DNA of 64,000 bases from a bacterium (GTDB lineage Bacteria; Bacteroidota; Rhodothermia; Balneolales; M1805), in assembly GCA_006226965.1 (NCBI GenBank), contig SBGQ01000043.1:1-64000 (forward strand), written 5' to 3'. The notes under the pieces are model-generated. The model was not told the origin of the DNA and made no database searches. It was given only the letters and a program-made list of their open reading frames with translations. Shown one piece after another: positions 1 through 9,538 of the stretch. Each line of letters starts with the position of its first letter. Positions within the stretch are counted from its first letter, which is position 1. Made by a program: the position numbers and the translations under genes.

Positions 1-105
1 AGCCATTTGTTTAAATGCTTGATTATACGTTGTCATAAGTTCAATGTAATGAGTATTCGCATGAATAACTGTCCACTAAAAGGTAGCAAGTTCAACGTTG
101 TAAAC

Positions 106-207
106 TTCCTGCGTTAGGGATTGAAGCGGCAGCCCGGAGCGAGCTTGCGAGCGAGGACTATTAGCGGAAAGCCCGACGCAGCTTTAGCTGCGGAACGCCC
201 ACGCTTA
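106..207. repeat. GC-rich structured intergenic element (GCGTTAGGGATTGAAGCGGC...TTAGCGGAAAGCCC) adjoining the 3' end of the CvfB-like gene
   Basis: GC-rich against an AT-rich background; closing GCGTT/AACGC stem (111-115/194-198) and internal CGCAGC-TTTA-GCTGCG hairpin (177-192). Resembles, from memory, an interspersed element common in Bacteroidota genomes. Confidence 0.5.
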
Positions 208-209
208 CC

Positions 210-1040
210 TTATTTTTTTTGAATGCCGTTTTCTTTTATCTCAATCTTCCCTTGCTTGTACAAATTCCCGACGGCTCGTTTGAATTGCTTTTTGCTCATA
301 TTCAGTGTTTCGTACACTTCTTCAGCAGAACTTTTGTCGTGAAGAGGTAAAAAACCCTTGTTTTCGCTTAGTTTTTCGAGGATAATTTCTGCGCTGTCTC
401 TTGCCCCTTCCAAGCCAACTCGCTGCAAACGCAAATCAATCTTTTTATCTTCGCGAATCCCAAATACATATCCTTTTATTCGTTCACCGTATTCCAAGAG
501 TTTAAACACCTGATTTTCATACAATAAACCTTGGTGTACTTCATTCACGATGGCATTATAGCCCAAATCTGTTTTATCCAAGATAATGAGCTCAACCTCG
601 TCTTTTTCTTTTACGGTAAGGTAATCGTTGCTCAAAAACTGATAAATCTTGCTTGAACCTGCCAAACGCCCGGTTTTTTCGTCTTCGAAAAGATAAACGA
701 GATATGATTTACCCACTTCCATTTCAACACGTTGCTCTTTGTGCGGAACTAACAAATCTTTTTCCAATCCCCAATCCATAAAAGCGCCGTTTTTACTTAC
801 ATCTTTGCAGGTTAGTATCTCAAATTGATTAAGCTGAATAGTTGGCATTAAAGTAGTGGCAATTAAACGATCTTCACTATCGTGATATAAAAACACGTCG
901 ATTGAATCGCCCACGGTGGTGTTTTCCGGAATGTATTTTTTCGGAAGCAAGACCTCGCCGCCTTCAGAATCACCTAAATAAAATCCGACAGAGGTATCGC
1001 GTAAAACGCTGAGTGTGTTAAATCGTCCGGCTTCGAGCAT
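210..1040 (-). CDS. cvfB: S1-domain RNA-binding protein, CvfB/YitL-like
   Basis: ORF 210..1091; likely start at the internal Met (MLEAGRFNTLSVLRDTSVGFYL). GAFMDWGLEKDLLVPHKEQ S1-like repeat and C-terminal winged-helix-like segment. Confidence 0.75.
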   Translation of the reverse strand: MLEAGRFNTLSVLRDTSVGFYLGDSEGGEVLLPKKYIPENTTVGDSIDVFLYHDSEDRLIATTLMPTIQLNQFEILTCKDVSKNGAFMDWGLEKDLLVPHKEQRVEMEVGKSYLVYLFEDEKTGRLAGSSKIYQFLSNDYLTVKEKDEVELIILDKTDLGYNAIVNEVHQGLLYENQVFKLLEYGERIKGYVFGIREDKKIDLRLQRVGLEGARDSAEIILEKLSENKGFLPLHDKSSAEEVYETLNMSKKQFKRAVGNLYKQGKIEIKENGIQKK

Positions 1041-1190
1041 AGTTCCTTTTTTTGATGAAAGATAGCACTTGTTTTGTAAAGTTGAGCACAAGCATTATTC
1101 TTCCTTTTTCGTTGTTTTTTCATGTCTTTTTTATTGATTTTCGATGTAGAAAACGTACATTCTGAAACAATCGGTTCAAAATAAAAATAT

Positions 1191-1787
1191 ATGCCGCGTC
1201 CCAAACTATTTTCTCGCGAGGAAGTGATTAAAAACAGCCTGATGTTATTCTGGAATAAAGGATATTATCCAACCGGAGTGAAAGAAATCACGGAAACATC
1301 AGAGATTAACAAATCCAGTTTATATGAAGCTTTCGGCGATAAAGAAGGTTTGTTTTTAGAATGTCTCCACTATTATCGAAATGTATATTTGAGCGAATTT
1401 TTCTCCGTTTTTAAATCCGATGCCGGACAATTACATGCACTTTCAAAATTTTTTGAACTGATTATTCCGGAACAACATCAACCGCCCTTAACTTGGGGTT
1501 GTTTTTTGGTGAATACTATGGTTGAAGCCGCACCGCACGAAGCCAATATCCGAACCGTTGTATTATCCTATTTGAAAGAAATTCAGCTACGTTTGGAAAA
1601 ATCTATCGTATTGGGTCAGCGTAACGGTGAAATCAGTTTCGAGCACGACCCGGAAGAATTAGCTCAATATATTTTGAATGCCTTCACCAGCTTACGGGTA
1701 AATTTAAAAGTACAGCCGAATACATCGCTAATAATATCAACTCAAAAGTATATAGTTGGCTCCATTCGGAACGTACATTTGACTTAA
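1191..1787 (+). CDS. TetR/AcrR family transcriptional regulator
   Basis: N-terminal HTH: REEVIKNSLMLFWNKGYYPTGVKEITETSEINKSSLYEAFGDKEGLF. Confidence 0.9.
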   Translation: MPRPKLFSREEVIKNSLMLFWNKGYYPTGVKEITETSEINKSSLYEAFGDKEGLFLECLHYYRNVYLSEFFSVFKSDAGQLHALSKFFELIIPEQHQPPLTWGCFLVNTMVEAAPHEANIRTVVLSYLKEIQLRLEKSIVLGQRNGEISFEHDPEELAQYILNAFTSLRVNLKVQPNTSLIISTQKYIVGSIRNVHLT

Positions 1788-1841
1788 TTAATCACTAAGT
1801 TCTCAATATTATTTCAGTTGAGCACTAATTAAGAGGGTTTT

Positions 1842-2579
1842 ATGAAAATTATTTATCTATTGGGATTATTGGGCATTATCAGTCAAGCCTGTGCACCTGT
1901 TTTCTCTGAGTTTCAAGATGCAGGAACCGTTGGAAAAGGTCGCTCTGAAATCGGAGCTTCGTTCACCCAAACAGCTCTTTACTCTGATACACTAGGTAGA
2001 TTTGCAACACCCAGAGATTTTTGGGGGGAAGATGAAAATTACTCCTTTAGCAACTCAGCCATCACTCTGCAATACGTTACTACCATTTATTATTCTTATG
2101 GAATTTTGAATTCAGTTGATATTCGAGGTTTCGCCGGATATATAACCACGAACTCATTATACTTTTCACCAGACGGCAAAAATGACGTATATAAGCCCGA
2201 TGACGTTCTTTTCCTTGCGCTTGGCCCCAAAATCAGCATAATTAAAGATAGACTTACCTTCTTTTTTCCTTTTGGAACTATGTATTATTTAAACACAAAT
2301 AAAAGCAGAAATATAGATTCCAATATTGACGGAACAACTTTACACTTTCACCCTACAGCTCTGTTATCGTTTGACTTACACGAAAATATAAGATTCACAC
2401 AGTCAGTTAAGGCACTCTTTAATTTTGCAGACGATGCCGATTTACTTTATGCAACCAATACCGGATTTGCTGTTGGCAACTCAAGGATTAGAATTAGGCC
2501 TGAAATAGGGTTTCTATTTAAACCGGGAGAAGCAGATTGGTATATGAATTACGGACTAGGCTTTAGTTTTGGCTTGTAA
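1842..2579 (+). CDS. predicted lipoprotein / outer-membrane beta-rich hypothetical protein
   Basis: Lipobox-like GIISQAC; beta-strand-rich body with aromatic C-terminus. Confidence 0.5.
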   Translation: MKIIYLLGLLGIISQACAPVFSEFQDAGTVGKGRSEIGASFTQTALYSDTLGRFATPRDFWGEDENYSFSNSAITLQYVTTIYYSYGILNSVDIRGFAGYITTNSLYFSPDGKNDVYKPDDVLFLALGPKISIIKDRLTFFFPFGTMYYLNTNKSRNIDSNIDGTTLHFHPTALLSFDLHENIRFTQSVKALFNFADDADLLYATNTGFAVGNSRIRIRPEIGFLFKPGEADWYMNYGLGFSFGL

Positions 2580-2587
2580 TGCACCCA

Positions 2588-2989
2588 TCAGGATTTAACC
2601 TTATAAACAGGGAACGCATAATACTGTTGAATTAAATCGAAATCTCGATCGTTATGAAGCAAGGCAATTCCTTCTTTATGGCAAAACATAGCTAAGAGAA
2701 TGTCGATTTGCGAACGAACCGTATAACCATCTTTCCGAATTGAACGGTACCAATTAATCGAATCTAACCAAGATTCACGATAAGCAACTTCAACCTGCTC
2801 TAACTCTAAAAATAATTTTTTTACTTTTTCATAGTGCAGGTTATTACTAATTCCGCGAAGGACTTCCATCATCACCAAATCGCACATTAACACCGAATTC
2901 GATTTCAACGCCGTTTCCAAGTAGTCAACTTGATTAATATCCTGATTTTTCAAATAGGCAATCCATACAGAGGAATCAACTAAGACCAT
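2588..2989 (-). CDS. vapC: PIN-domain ribonuclease toxin (VapC family)
   Basis: MVLVDSSVWIAYLKN start, conserved acidic residues, HNDRDFDLI C-terminal motif; overlaps the antitoxin gene by 1 nt. Confidence 0.88.
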   Translation of the reverse strand: MVLVDSSVWIAYLKNQDINQVDYLETALKSNSVLMCDLVMMEVLRGISNNLHYEKVKKLFLELEQVEVAYRESWLDSINWYRSIRKDGYTVRSQIDILLAMFCHKEGIALLHNDRDFDLIQQYYAFPVYKVKS

Positions 2990-3213
2990 TAATCCTCTGC
3001 AACCTTGCTAAGAGATGAACCAGCGGGATATGTAGAGTAGTCTGAATCACTAAAAAACTCCACTTTACCTCTTAATTTCAGTAATTCGAGTTGTGCGATT
3101 TTATGCTTCAATAATCGCAAACCTGCCTCAACAGCATCTTTTTTTGTTGAATAATGACCCGACTCTAAAATTGAATCCATTAATGAATCGTCTATTTCGA
3201 TATTCGTTCTCAT
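2989..3213 (-). CDS. vapB: type II antitoxin (VapB family, ribbon-helix-helix)
   Basis: MRTNIEIDDSLMDSILESGHYSTKKDAVEAGLRLLKHK...LRGKVEF pattern; immediately upstream of vapC. Confidence 0.88.
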   Translation of the reverse strand: MRTNIEIDDSLMDSILESGHYSTKKDAVEAGLRLLKHKIAQLELLKLRGKVEFFSDSDYSTYPAGSSLSKVAED

Positions 3214-3562
3214 GATGTGTATTATTTATTACTTTCATACACATTACCAATATTTTTTATTAATATCAACAGAGATTTCACCTCTATTTTGGTTTTCTCT
3301 TACTCAAAAACGGTAAAGGAGTAATTCACGAATTACACTTACTCCCCCATTATCAACTTCTAGGTAACAATCGAACATGCTGTAAAGAATATCAAAGGGA
3401 GATAGGCTCAGTCATAGGGTTTGAGCGCGCTCCATTCGTAATCGTTTGTTCTATCCTAAAAGGTAATGTTCAGTAAAGTTCTTTCTCGTTTTTCATTGTA
3501 TGTCATTTAAAATTTGATTCAAATTACTTGTTTAATCTGATTGACACACTTTTCTGAACACT

Positions 3563-3659
3563 CTCGGATTCTGTAAAAGCTCAAACAATAGGAGAACCCG
3601 TCTGCACGGGAGAGACAGCTTTTCCATTTCCAAATCATTACATCATTACATTGTTACAT
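3563..3659. repeat. interspersed REP-like repeat, copy 1 (GGATTCTG...CCCGTCTGCACGGGAGAGACAGCTTTTCCATTTCCAAATCATT)
   Basis: Shares a palindromic core and flanks with 17429..17535; abuts the kamA stop codon. Confidence 0.7.
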
Positions 3660-4786
3660 CAATCAATCGGATTGTGCTCTTTCCAATGTTTACCACTGTA
3701 ACTTTTCACTTCTACGAATTCTCCATCACGCTGAACATATCCATCAGGCGTTAACGGAACTTTTCCGTAAGGAGTATCGAGCACGTAAGTCGGAATAGCA
3801 AAACCGGAAGTAGAACCTCTGAGTTCGTTCATTATCTTTTTCCCCTCCTCGATGGTAGTTCGAAAGTGCTTGGTTCCGCCAATCAATTGCGCCTGATAGA
3901 GATAGTATGGACGCACGCGCATTTTTACCAATCCGTTGAATAAATCGCGTAAGATTTCAGAAGAATTATTAACGCCTTTCAATAACACCGTTTGATTTCC
4001 AAGCGGAGCACCGGAACGAGTAATTTTATCACAAGCCAAAGCCGCTTCAGGAGTTAACTCTTTTATATGATTATAATGTGTGTTCACCCAAATAGGATGG
4101 TATTTTGAAATAATTTCACACAAGGAATCTGTAATACGAAACGGATTTAATACCGGCAATCGCGAACCGATTCGAATAATCTCAACATGCGGAATGGCAC
4201 GCAAGCGGGAAATAATCCATTCAATATTTGAATCACTCAAAATGAGCGGATCGCCGCCTGTTAATAATACATCTCTGATTTGCGGAGTTCGAGCTATGTA
4301 ATCAATTCCCTCCTGTAATTCCGCTTTATTCATGGCGTATTCAGAGTCGCCAACCATACGTTTTCGTAAGCAATAACGGCAATAAACCGCACATTCAGCA
4401 GCTACAATAAAAGCAACACGATCGCCATAATTATGAACCACGTTTTTCACGGGTGAATGCGCTAATTCTTCGAGCGGGTCGAGAGCGTCAAGCGGTAAAT
4501 CGTCTGACATTTCATCCATTTTCGGGACAACCTGCTTGCGTATCGGACAATTCGGATCGTCCGGGTCCATCAATGAAGCGTAATATGGAGTGATTTGCCA
4601 ACGAAAATGCGCCTGTGTTTCTTGAATAGCCTGACGTTCATCATCAGTTAGATTAATCCATTCTGCTAAGGCTTCCGGCGTAGTGATACGGTTTCTAAGT
4701 TGCCATTTCCAATCGCTCCATTCAGGCTTGGAGCGCATTTCTTCACGATTAATCACAGAGTATTGTTTAGGTTGATGATGATTCAA
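3659..4786 (-). CDS. kamA: KamA-family radical SAM aminomutase (lysine/glutamate 2,3-aminomutase-like)
   Basis: CAVYCRYCLRKR radical SAM motif, LLTGGDPLILSD, YYLYQAQLIGGTKHFRT, VLDTPYGKVPL. Confidence 0.9.
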   Translation of the reverse strand: MNHHQPKQYSVINREEMRSKPEWSDWKWQLRNRITTPEALAEWINLTDDERQAIQETQAHFRWQITPYYASLMDPDDPNCPIRKQVVPKMDEMSDDLPLDALDPLEELAHSPVKNVVHNYGDRVAFIVAAECAVYCRYCLRKRMVGDSEYAMNKAELQEGIDYIARTPQIRDVLLTGGDPLILSDSNIEWIISRLRAIPHVEIIRIGSRLPVLNPFRITDSLCEIISKYHPIWVNTHYNHIKELTPEAALACDKITRSGAPLGNQTVLLKGVNNSSEILRDLFNGLVKMRVRPYYLYQAQLIGGTKHFRTTIEEGKKIMNELRGSTSGFAIPTYVLDTPYGKVPLTPDGYVQRDGEFVEVKSYSGKHWKEHNPID

Positions 4787-4865
4787 CGCAAAGATATTGA
4801 GAATTTGAAGTACTGTTCATAAGAAATACACTCAGTCCTACATTCATTTTGAACATCATATTGAA

Positions 4866-6065
4866 TCAATTCACAACAAACTCCATCAAAATCTCAAAAT
4901 GTTCATCACCTTTTGTGCTTCCTCCGATTTGAGCTTTTCCTCTGTTTAATTTCATTTTTTTGAAATAGCGAGTTCCATCTGCTTTCAATTCTTCGGCTTG
5001 TTCACCGTTAAAAATTACCATGCGTTTAAATGCTGTCGATTCCATATCAAACAAAACAGAATCTCTCGAACTTATGGATGTTGGCGAAGGTGAAATCAGG
5101 TTAAATGGATGAATCACATAGCTTTCGAATGTTTTCGGAAAGGTATTTGAATTCCCCTTTTTTGCGTGAATCATATATGTAAATAAGTTCCCATAACTCG
5201 CTTCTGATGGATTGTCTTTACCATACAAAGTGAGCTTATACTCTCCTTTTGAAGGAAAACTTACTAATACTTCGATATACTCATCTTTTCGAATAACAAT
5301 TGAATATTCGTTTGAAAGCTCCTGTTTTCGGGCATTTTCCAATTGAGAAATTACATAAATCGAATTCGGAACTTTTATTGAAATCTTTTCAAAACCTTGA
5401 GAATCGAATTCATTTTTAAGATGTGAAAGTGGTTTTATTTGCCATTTATAATAGTCAGATGAACCCTGAATCATAGAACTAACGTCGGCTTCTGTAACAG
5501 GTTTATCCAATAATTGCCAACTGTCTTCATCGGGCAGATGACTAGCTATTAAAACCGAGGGTTCTATATAAAAATAATGTCTGTCAAATTCCGGCTGAAA
5601 CTGAGATTCTCCTTTTACCAAACTTCCTGAACCCCAAGTAGCATCAATTAAATGCCATTTCCCATTGGTTTGAACAGCATTCCAAGCATGAGGTATAAAC
5701 GATTTGGAATCGGATGAACCGCGTGCTCTTCCTGTTACAATTTTTGTTTTGAGTCCGGCTTTTTTTGCCATTAAATCGAACAGACTTGCGTACCCTTCGC
5801 AGACAGCCAAACGATATTTTAGAACATTTTCATCTCGATTTGAACGGATACCGCGACGATATGCTCGTACATCGTATTGAACGTTTTTTGCAATCCAAGA
5901 ATAGATTACATACGCTTTTTCGTCATCATTTTTAGCCGGCTTAATAAGATAAGCCACTAATCTATCTGTGTTGATTTCCGTTGAACTTGGTGTTTGCTCA
6001 ACATGAGCATCCAACTTTTGAAACGGTAAAGTCAGTTGTAAAAACAGTACTAACGTTAGCAGCAT
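4866..6065 (-). CDS. transglutaminase-like domain protein
   Basis: AVCEGYASLFDLMAKKAGLKTKIVTGRARG...HAWNAVQTNGKWHLIDATWGSG (Cys/His/Asp triad). Confidence 0.85.
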   Translation of the reverse strand: MLLTLVLFLQLTLPFQKLDAHVEQTPSSTEINTDRLVAYLIKPAKNDDEKAYVIYSWIAKNVQYDVRAYRRGIRSNRDENVLKYRLAVCEGYASLFDLMAKKAGLKTKIVTGRARGSSDSKSFIPHAWNAVQTNGKWHLIDATWGSGSLVKGESQFQPEFDRHYFYIEPSVLIASHLPDEDSWQLLDKPVTEADVSSMIQGSSDYYKWQIKPLSHLKNEFDSQGFEKISIKVPNSIYVISQLENARKQELSNEYSIVIRKDEYIEVLVSFPSKGEYKLTLYGKDNPSEASYGNLFTYMIHAKKGNSNTFPKTFESYVIHPFNLISPSPTSISSRDSVLFDMESTAFKRMVIFNGEQAEELKADGTRYFKKMKLNRGKAQIGGSTKGDEHFEILMEFVVN

Positions 6066-6213
6066 GTATCATCCTTTTATTAGCCATTAAATGTACGCTT
6101 TTTATAGAATGTTGATTATTCGGGTTCACACAAAAGCATTTCGTCCACTTTCCGTTGCTCCTAAATAATAACTTTATCATCTTTTATGCAATTTCAATTA
6201 ATCCTGATTCTTT

Positions 6214-6600
6214 ATGAAAATTGAACATATAGCACTTTGGGTTGAAGACTTAGAGTTTATGCGAACTTTTTATTTGAAGTATTTTGATTGTACTTCAAAT
6301 GAGCGTTACCACAACCCCAACAAGCAATTCAGTTCTTACTTTATTCAATTCGATAACGGTTGTAGGTTAGAACTTATGCATCACCCTAAGTACAAAAAAC
6401 AAACTACCGAAGAACATTTGGTATTAGGCTATGCACACATCGCGATTTCATTGGGTTCTAAAGAACAGGTAGATTCGTTAACCGAACGTTTTAGAAACGA
6501 CGGAGTTTTAATTCTAGGAGAACCCAGAACTACCGGTGACGGATATTATGAAAGTGTAATTTCCGACCCGGAAGGTAATATGATTGAATTAACGATTTAA
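6214..6600 (+). CDS. VOC-family (glyoxalase/bleomycin resistance) protein
   Basis: MKIEHIALWVEDLEFMRTFYLKYF...DPEGNMIELTI. Confidence 0.9.
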   Translation: MKIEHIALWVEDLEFMRTFYLKYFDCTSNERYHNPNKQFSSYFIQFDNGCRLELMHHPKYKKQTTEEHLVLGYAHIAISLGSKEQVDSLTERFRNDGVLILGEPRTTGDGYYESVISDPEGNMIELTI

Positions 6601-6751
6601 TCGACTTCGAAATGAATTACAACTTTAAACTAAAATTATCAGACAGAAAATAAAGTCGGTCTTGCCGTATCCGATAAGTCTTGCATAAGAAATTAATGTT
6701 CTGAAAAGGTTAGGGATTAATTCTAGAACCTTTCGCAAATAAGGCAGACTT

Positions 6752-7096
6752 ATGCAGTTAAATTATTTCAAATCATTAGAAATGCGACGTAAGGCAGAAA
6801 CCAAGTTGCTTGAATTGCTCGGCGCATTTGCTGACAATTTGCACGAACCTCGAGAAGTTACATTTTGGTTTTTCGGTGAAGAGTATGATGTTTACCGTTT
6901 AGCTGCTATAATGAAAGAAAAAGGATTTGAAATTGTAAGCGTTGTTCAGACACAAACGGCTCACGATGAATTTCTTTTAATCGGCGCTAAATGGATGGTT
7001 GTAAAAGACGACAGTTTTCTTGATTTAACATCGGCGATGGACGATTTAGCAAGCGCTTATAACTGCCGATATGACGGGCATGAAATGGAATTGTAA
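6752..7096 (+). CDS. RraB-like (ribonuclease E inhibitor RraB family) protein
   Basis: Small acidic protein ending DDLASAYNCRYDGHEMEL, matching the RraB-family C-terminal pattern. Confidence 0.65.
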   Translation: MQLNYFKSLEMRRKAETKLLELLGAFADNLHEPREVTFWFFGEEYDVYRLAAIMKEKGFEIVSVVQTQTAHDEFLLIGAKWMVVKDDSFLDLTSAMDDLASAYNCRYDGHEMEL

Positions 7097-7124
7097 ACCC
7101 ATCTTTTAACGAAACTCTATAAAA

Positions 7125-7157
7125 CAAAAAAAGCTCATCTTAGTGAGCTTTTTTTGT
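7125..7157. terminator. Rho-independent terminator (bidirectional)
   Basis: AAAAAAGCTCA-TCTTAG-TGAGCTTTTTTTG. Confidence 0.8.
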
Positions 7158-7170
7158 TTGAAATACTTAT

Positions 7171-7935
7171 TTATTGAAGTAAAACTGACGCTGTAAAATC
7201 GTTTATTGCAAATTTCTCCATCAGCATATCAATCATCTTTAATTCTAAAGTACCTTTCGAAATCGGTTGGTCTTTAACCGGAACAACTACATCTTCGTAA
7301 TCGGTGATTTCATTACCTACTCTCGATAATTTTTTAATTTCTTTTTGTGATTTATAAACCCCAACACCAATACTATGCTTAAACTCGGTTGATTGTTTTT
7401 TCAACTTCCCTTTCTTCTGAATTGCATATACATCCCAAAGTACTGAGCCGACTAACTTGAACTCAATCAACAAATCTTGCCCGCGAACACTAATTCCGGC
7501 CTCTACTTTATAGTTCATATTATCGGGTTTTATAAGATAACTCGGATCTTCTAACAAGTAATAACCTAGTAAAAAGTTCTCTTTAAATGCTCCCAATGAA
7601 TCTACAACAATGGGTGAAGTTGCAACTTTCAATAAATCTCGGGTTCCATTGAAACTCGCATCTATATTTTGATTTCTGATAACACTTGTATTGGCACCCG
7701 TTTTATCACGCATCAACTCTGAAATCAAATCTACAACTTTATTTAAATCGCCTTTTACTTTGATGGATTTTTTCCCGACGAATTCAGTTCTTTGCTCCGG
7801 AACAAAATACGCTAATGCCTGCTGTTTAACCGGTACTTGATTCTTTTTCCCGGGTGAAAGAATACTACATTGAGAAAGTATAAATACGCTTAACGTAAGC
7901 TTGAAAAGTAACCGTAAATAAGAAACAAATTTCAT
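7171..7935 (-). CDS. hypothetical lipoprotein
   Basis: Signal peptide with lipobox SVFILSQC. Confidence 0.6.
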   Translation of the reverse strand: MKFVSYLRLLFKLTLSVFILSQCSILSPGKKNQVPVKQQALAYFVPEQRTEFVGKKSIKVKGDLNKVVDLISELMRDKTGANTSVIRNQNIDASFNGTRDLLKVATSPIVVDSLGAFKENFLLGYYLLEDPSYLIKPDNMNYKVEAGISVRGQDLLIEFKLVGSVLWDVYAIQKKGKLKKQSTEFKHSIGVGVYKSQKEIKKLSRVGNEITDYEDVVVPVKDQPISKGTLELKMIDMLMEKFAINDFTASVLLQ

Positions 7936-8101
7936 GTGCTATTAATGAATCTCTTTAAGAGCTAGATGTTACAAAAATAAGAGCATAAATCCTTGCCAGA
8001 CCAATGATAAGGCTTATTTAGAAACAAATATTTGATTTCAGCCAAGATTAATGCTCGAAATGAGCTAATTTTGACTCTTATTAAACCAGTACCATTAGTT
8101 T

Positions 8102-9451
8102 ATGCGAATTTGCATTATCGGTTCAGGCATTACCGGATTAAGTCTTGCTCATTTTTTAAAGAAAAATAATCACGAAGTTACTCTCATTGAGTCACGAAAT
8201 ACCGTTGGCGGACCCGTTCAAAGTACTAGTGATGAAGATTTTTTATATGAACACGGTCCAAATTCACTCCTACTTACCAGTGATTCTATAAAAGAACTCA
8301 TTAACGATTTATCGTTGCAGGGTTCTCTTTTGCAGGCTAAACCTGAAGCAAAAAATCGATATATCGTTAAAAATGGCCGTTTAGTCTCTCTTCCAACGTC
8401 AATTGGTGCATTTTTAAAAACAACGTTATTTAGTTGGAAAGCCAAACTCAGACTATTAAAAGAGCCTTTTATTTCAGCCGGAACCAATCCAAATGAGTCT
8501 TTAGGTGATTTTGTAGAACGCCGACTTGGAATTGAGTTTTTAGACTATGCCATTAACCCATTTGTAGCCGGTGTATATGCCGGAGATCCCAAAAAACTTG
8601 GTGTTAGACACGCTTTTGCAAAGTTGTATGATTTAGAACAAAAGTATGGCTCACTAATAAAAGGTCAGTTTAAAGGTGCAAAAGAAAGAAAAAAACGTGG
8701 GGAAGTCGCCAAAGACCGAGCACCGATGGTTTCTTTTAAAAATGGATTGGCTGAATTAATTAACGCACTCGAAAATGAATTGCAAACTTCTATACACAAG
8801 GGTGTTTTAATCGATCAGATTCATAAAGTTCATGATGGATGGAGTATTCTTTTCAATCACTCGGATGCAAGTATTGATGTTGATGTACTCATTATAACAA
8901 TACCCGCTTACCGTTTAACCGAATTAAATTTTTCATATTTAAAAGCCGACCAAAGAGAGTTATTCAAACAAGTATATTACCCATCTGTAACAGTGGTTCA
9001 CACCGGTTATAAACGAGATTCTATACAACATCCATTAGATGGATTTGGTTACTTAACGCCCGAAAAAGAACAACGTCAGATTTTAGGAGGTTTGTTTTCT
9101 TCTTCTATTTTTGATGCTCGTGCTCCAAAAGATGCTGTACTCATAACTAGTTTTATTGGAGGCGCTCGTCAACCGGAAGTAGCCTTAAAAGAAGATGCCG
9201 AACTTGTAGATATCGTTTACAAAGAGCATCAAGATTTACTCGGAGCAACAGAGAAACCTGTATTTACGCATATCGTTCGTTGGCCAAAATCCATTCCGCA
9301 GTACACTACTAATTACGACGAATTCAAAACTGCTGTTAAACAAATGGAAGATGCCAATCTCGGTCTAATTTTTTCCGGAAATTGGGTTAAAGGAATAAGC
9401 TTAAGTGATTGTATAACAAAAGCTTTTGAATTGGCTGATTCAATTAAATAA
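8102..9451 (+). CDS. hemG: protoporphyrinogen oxidase (FAD-dependent, HemY/PPOX type)
   Basis: N-terminal dinucleotide fold MRICIIGSGITGLSLAHFLKKNNHEVTLIESRNTVGGPVQS; EHGPNSLL; C-terminal GNWVKGISLSDCI. Confidence 0.88.
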   Translation: MRICIIGSGITGLSLAHFLKKNNHEVTLIESRNTVGGPVQSTSDEDFLYEHGPNSLLLTSDSIKELINDLSLQGSLLQAKPEAKNRYIVKNGRLVSLPTSIGAFLKTTLFSWKAKLRLLKEPFISAGTNPNESLGDFVERRLGIEFLDYAINPFVAGVYAGDPKKLGVRHAFAKLYDLEQKYGSLIKGQFKGAKERKKRGEVAKDRAPMVSFKNGLAELINALENELQTSIHKGVLIDQIHKVHDGWSILFNHSDASIDVDVLIITIPAYRLTELNFSYLKADQRELFKQVYYPSVTVVHTGYKRDSIQHPLDGFGYLTPEKEQRQILGGLFSSSIFDARAPKDAVLITSFIGGARQPEVALKEDAELVDIVYKEHQDLLGATEKPVFTHIVRWPKSIPQYTTNYDEFKTAVKQMEDANLGLIFSGNWVKGISLSDCITKAFELADSIK

Positions 9452-9473
9452 CAGTATCTCTTATCACATTTTC

Positions 9474-9507
9474 AAAAAAAGCCTGATAATTTCTTTATCA
9501 GGCTTTT
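9474..9507. terminator. Rho-independent terminator (bidirectional)
   Basis: AAAAAAAGCCTGATAA-TTTC-TTTATCAGGCTTTT. Confidence 0.8.
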
Positions 9508-9538
9508 GAACTAGGTAAGTATCTTATCGATACTATTC

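Noticed and set aside
5998-6180. ORF 5998..6180 (-)
   Set aside because: Overlaps the start of the transglutaminase-like gene out of frame; short and featureless.
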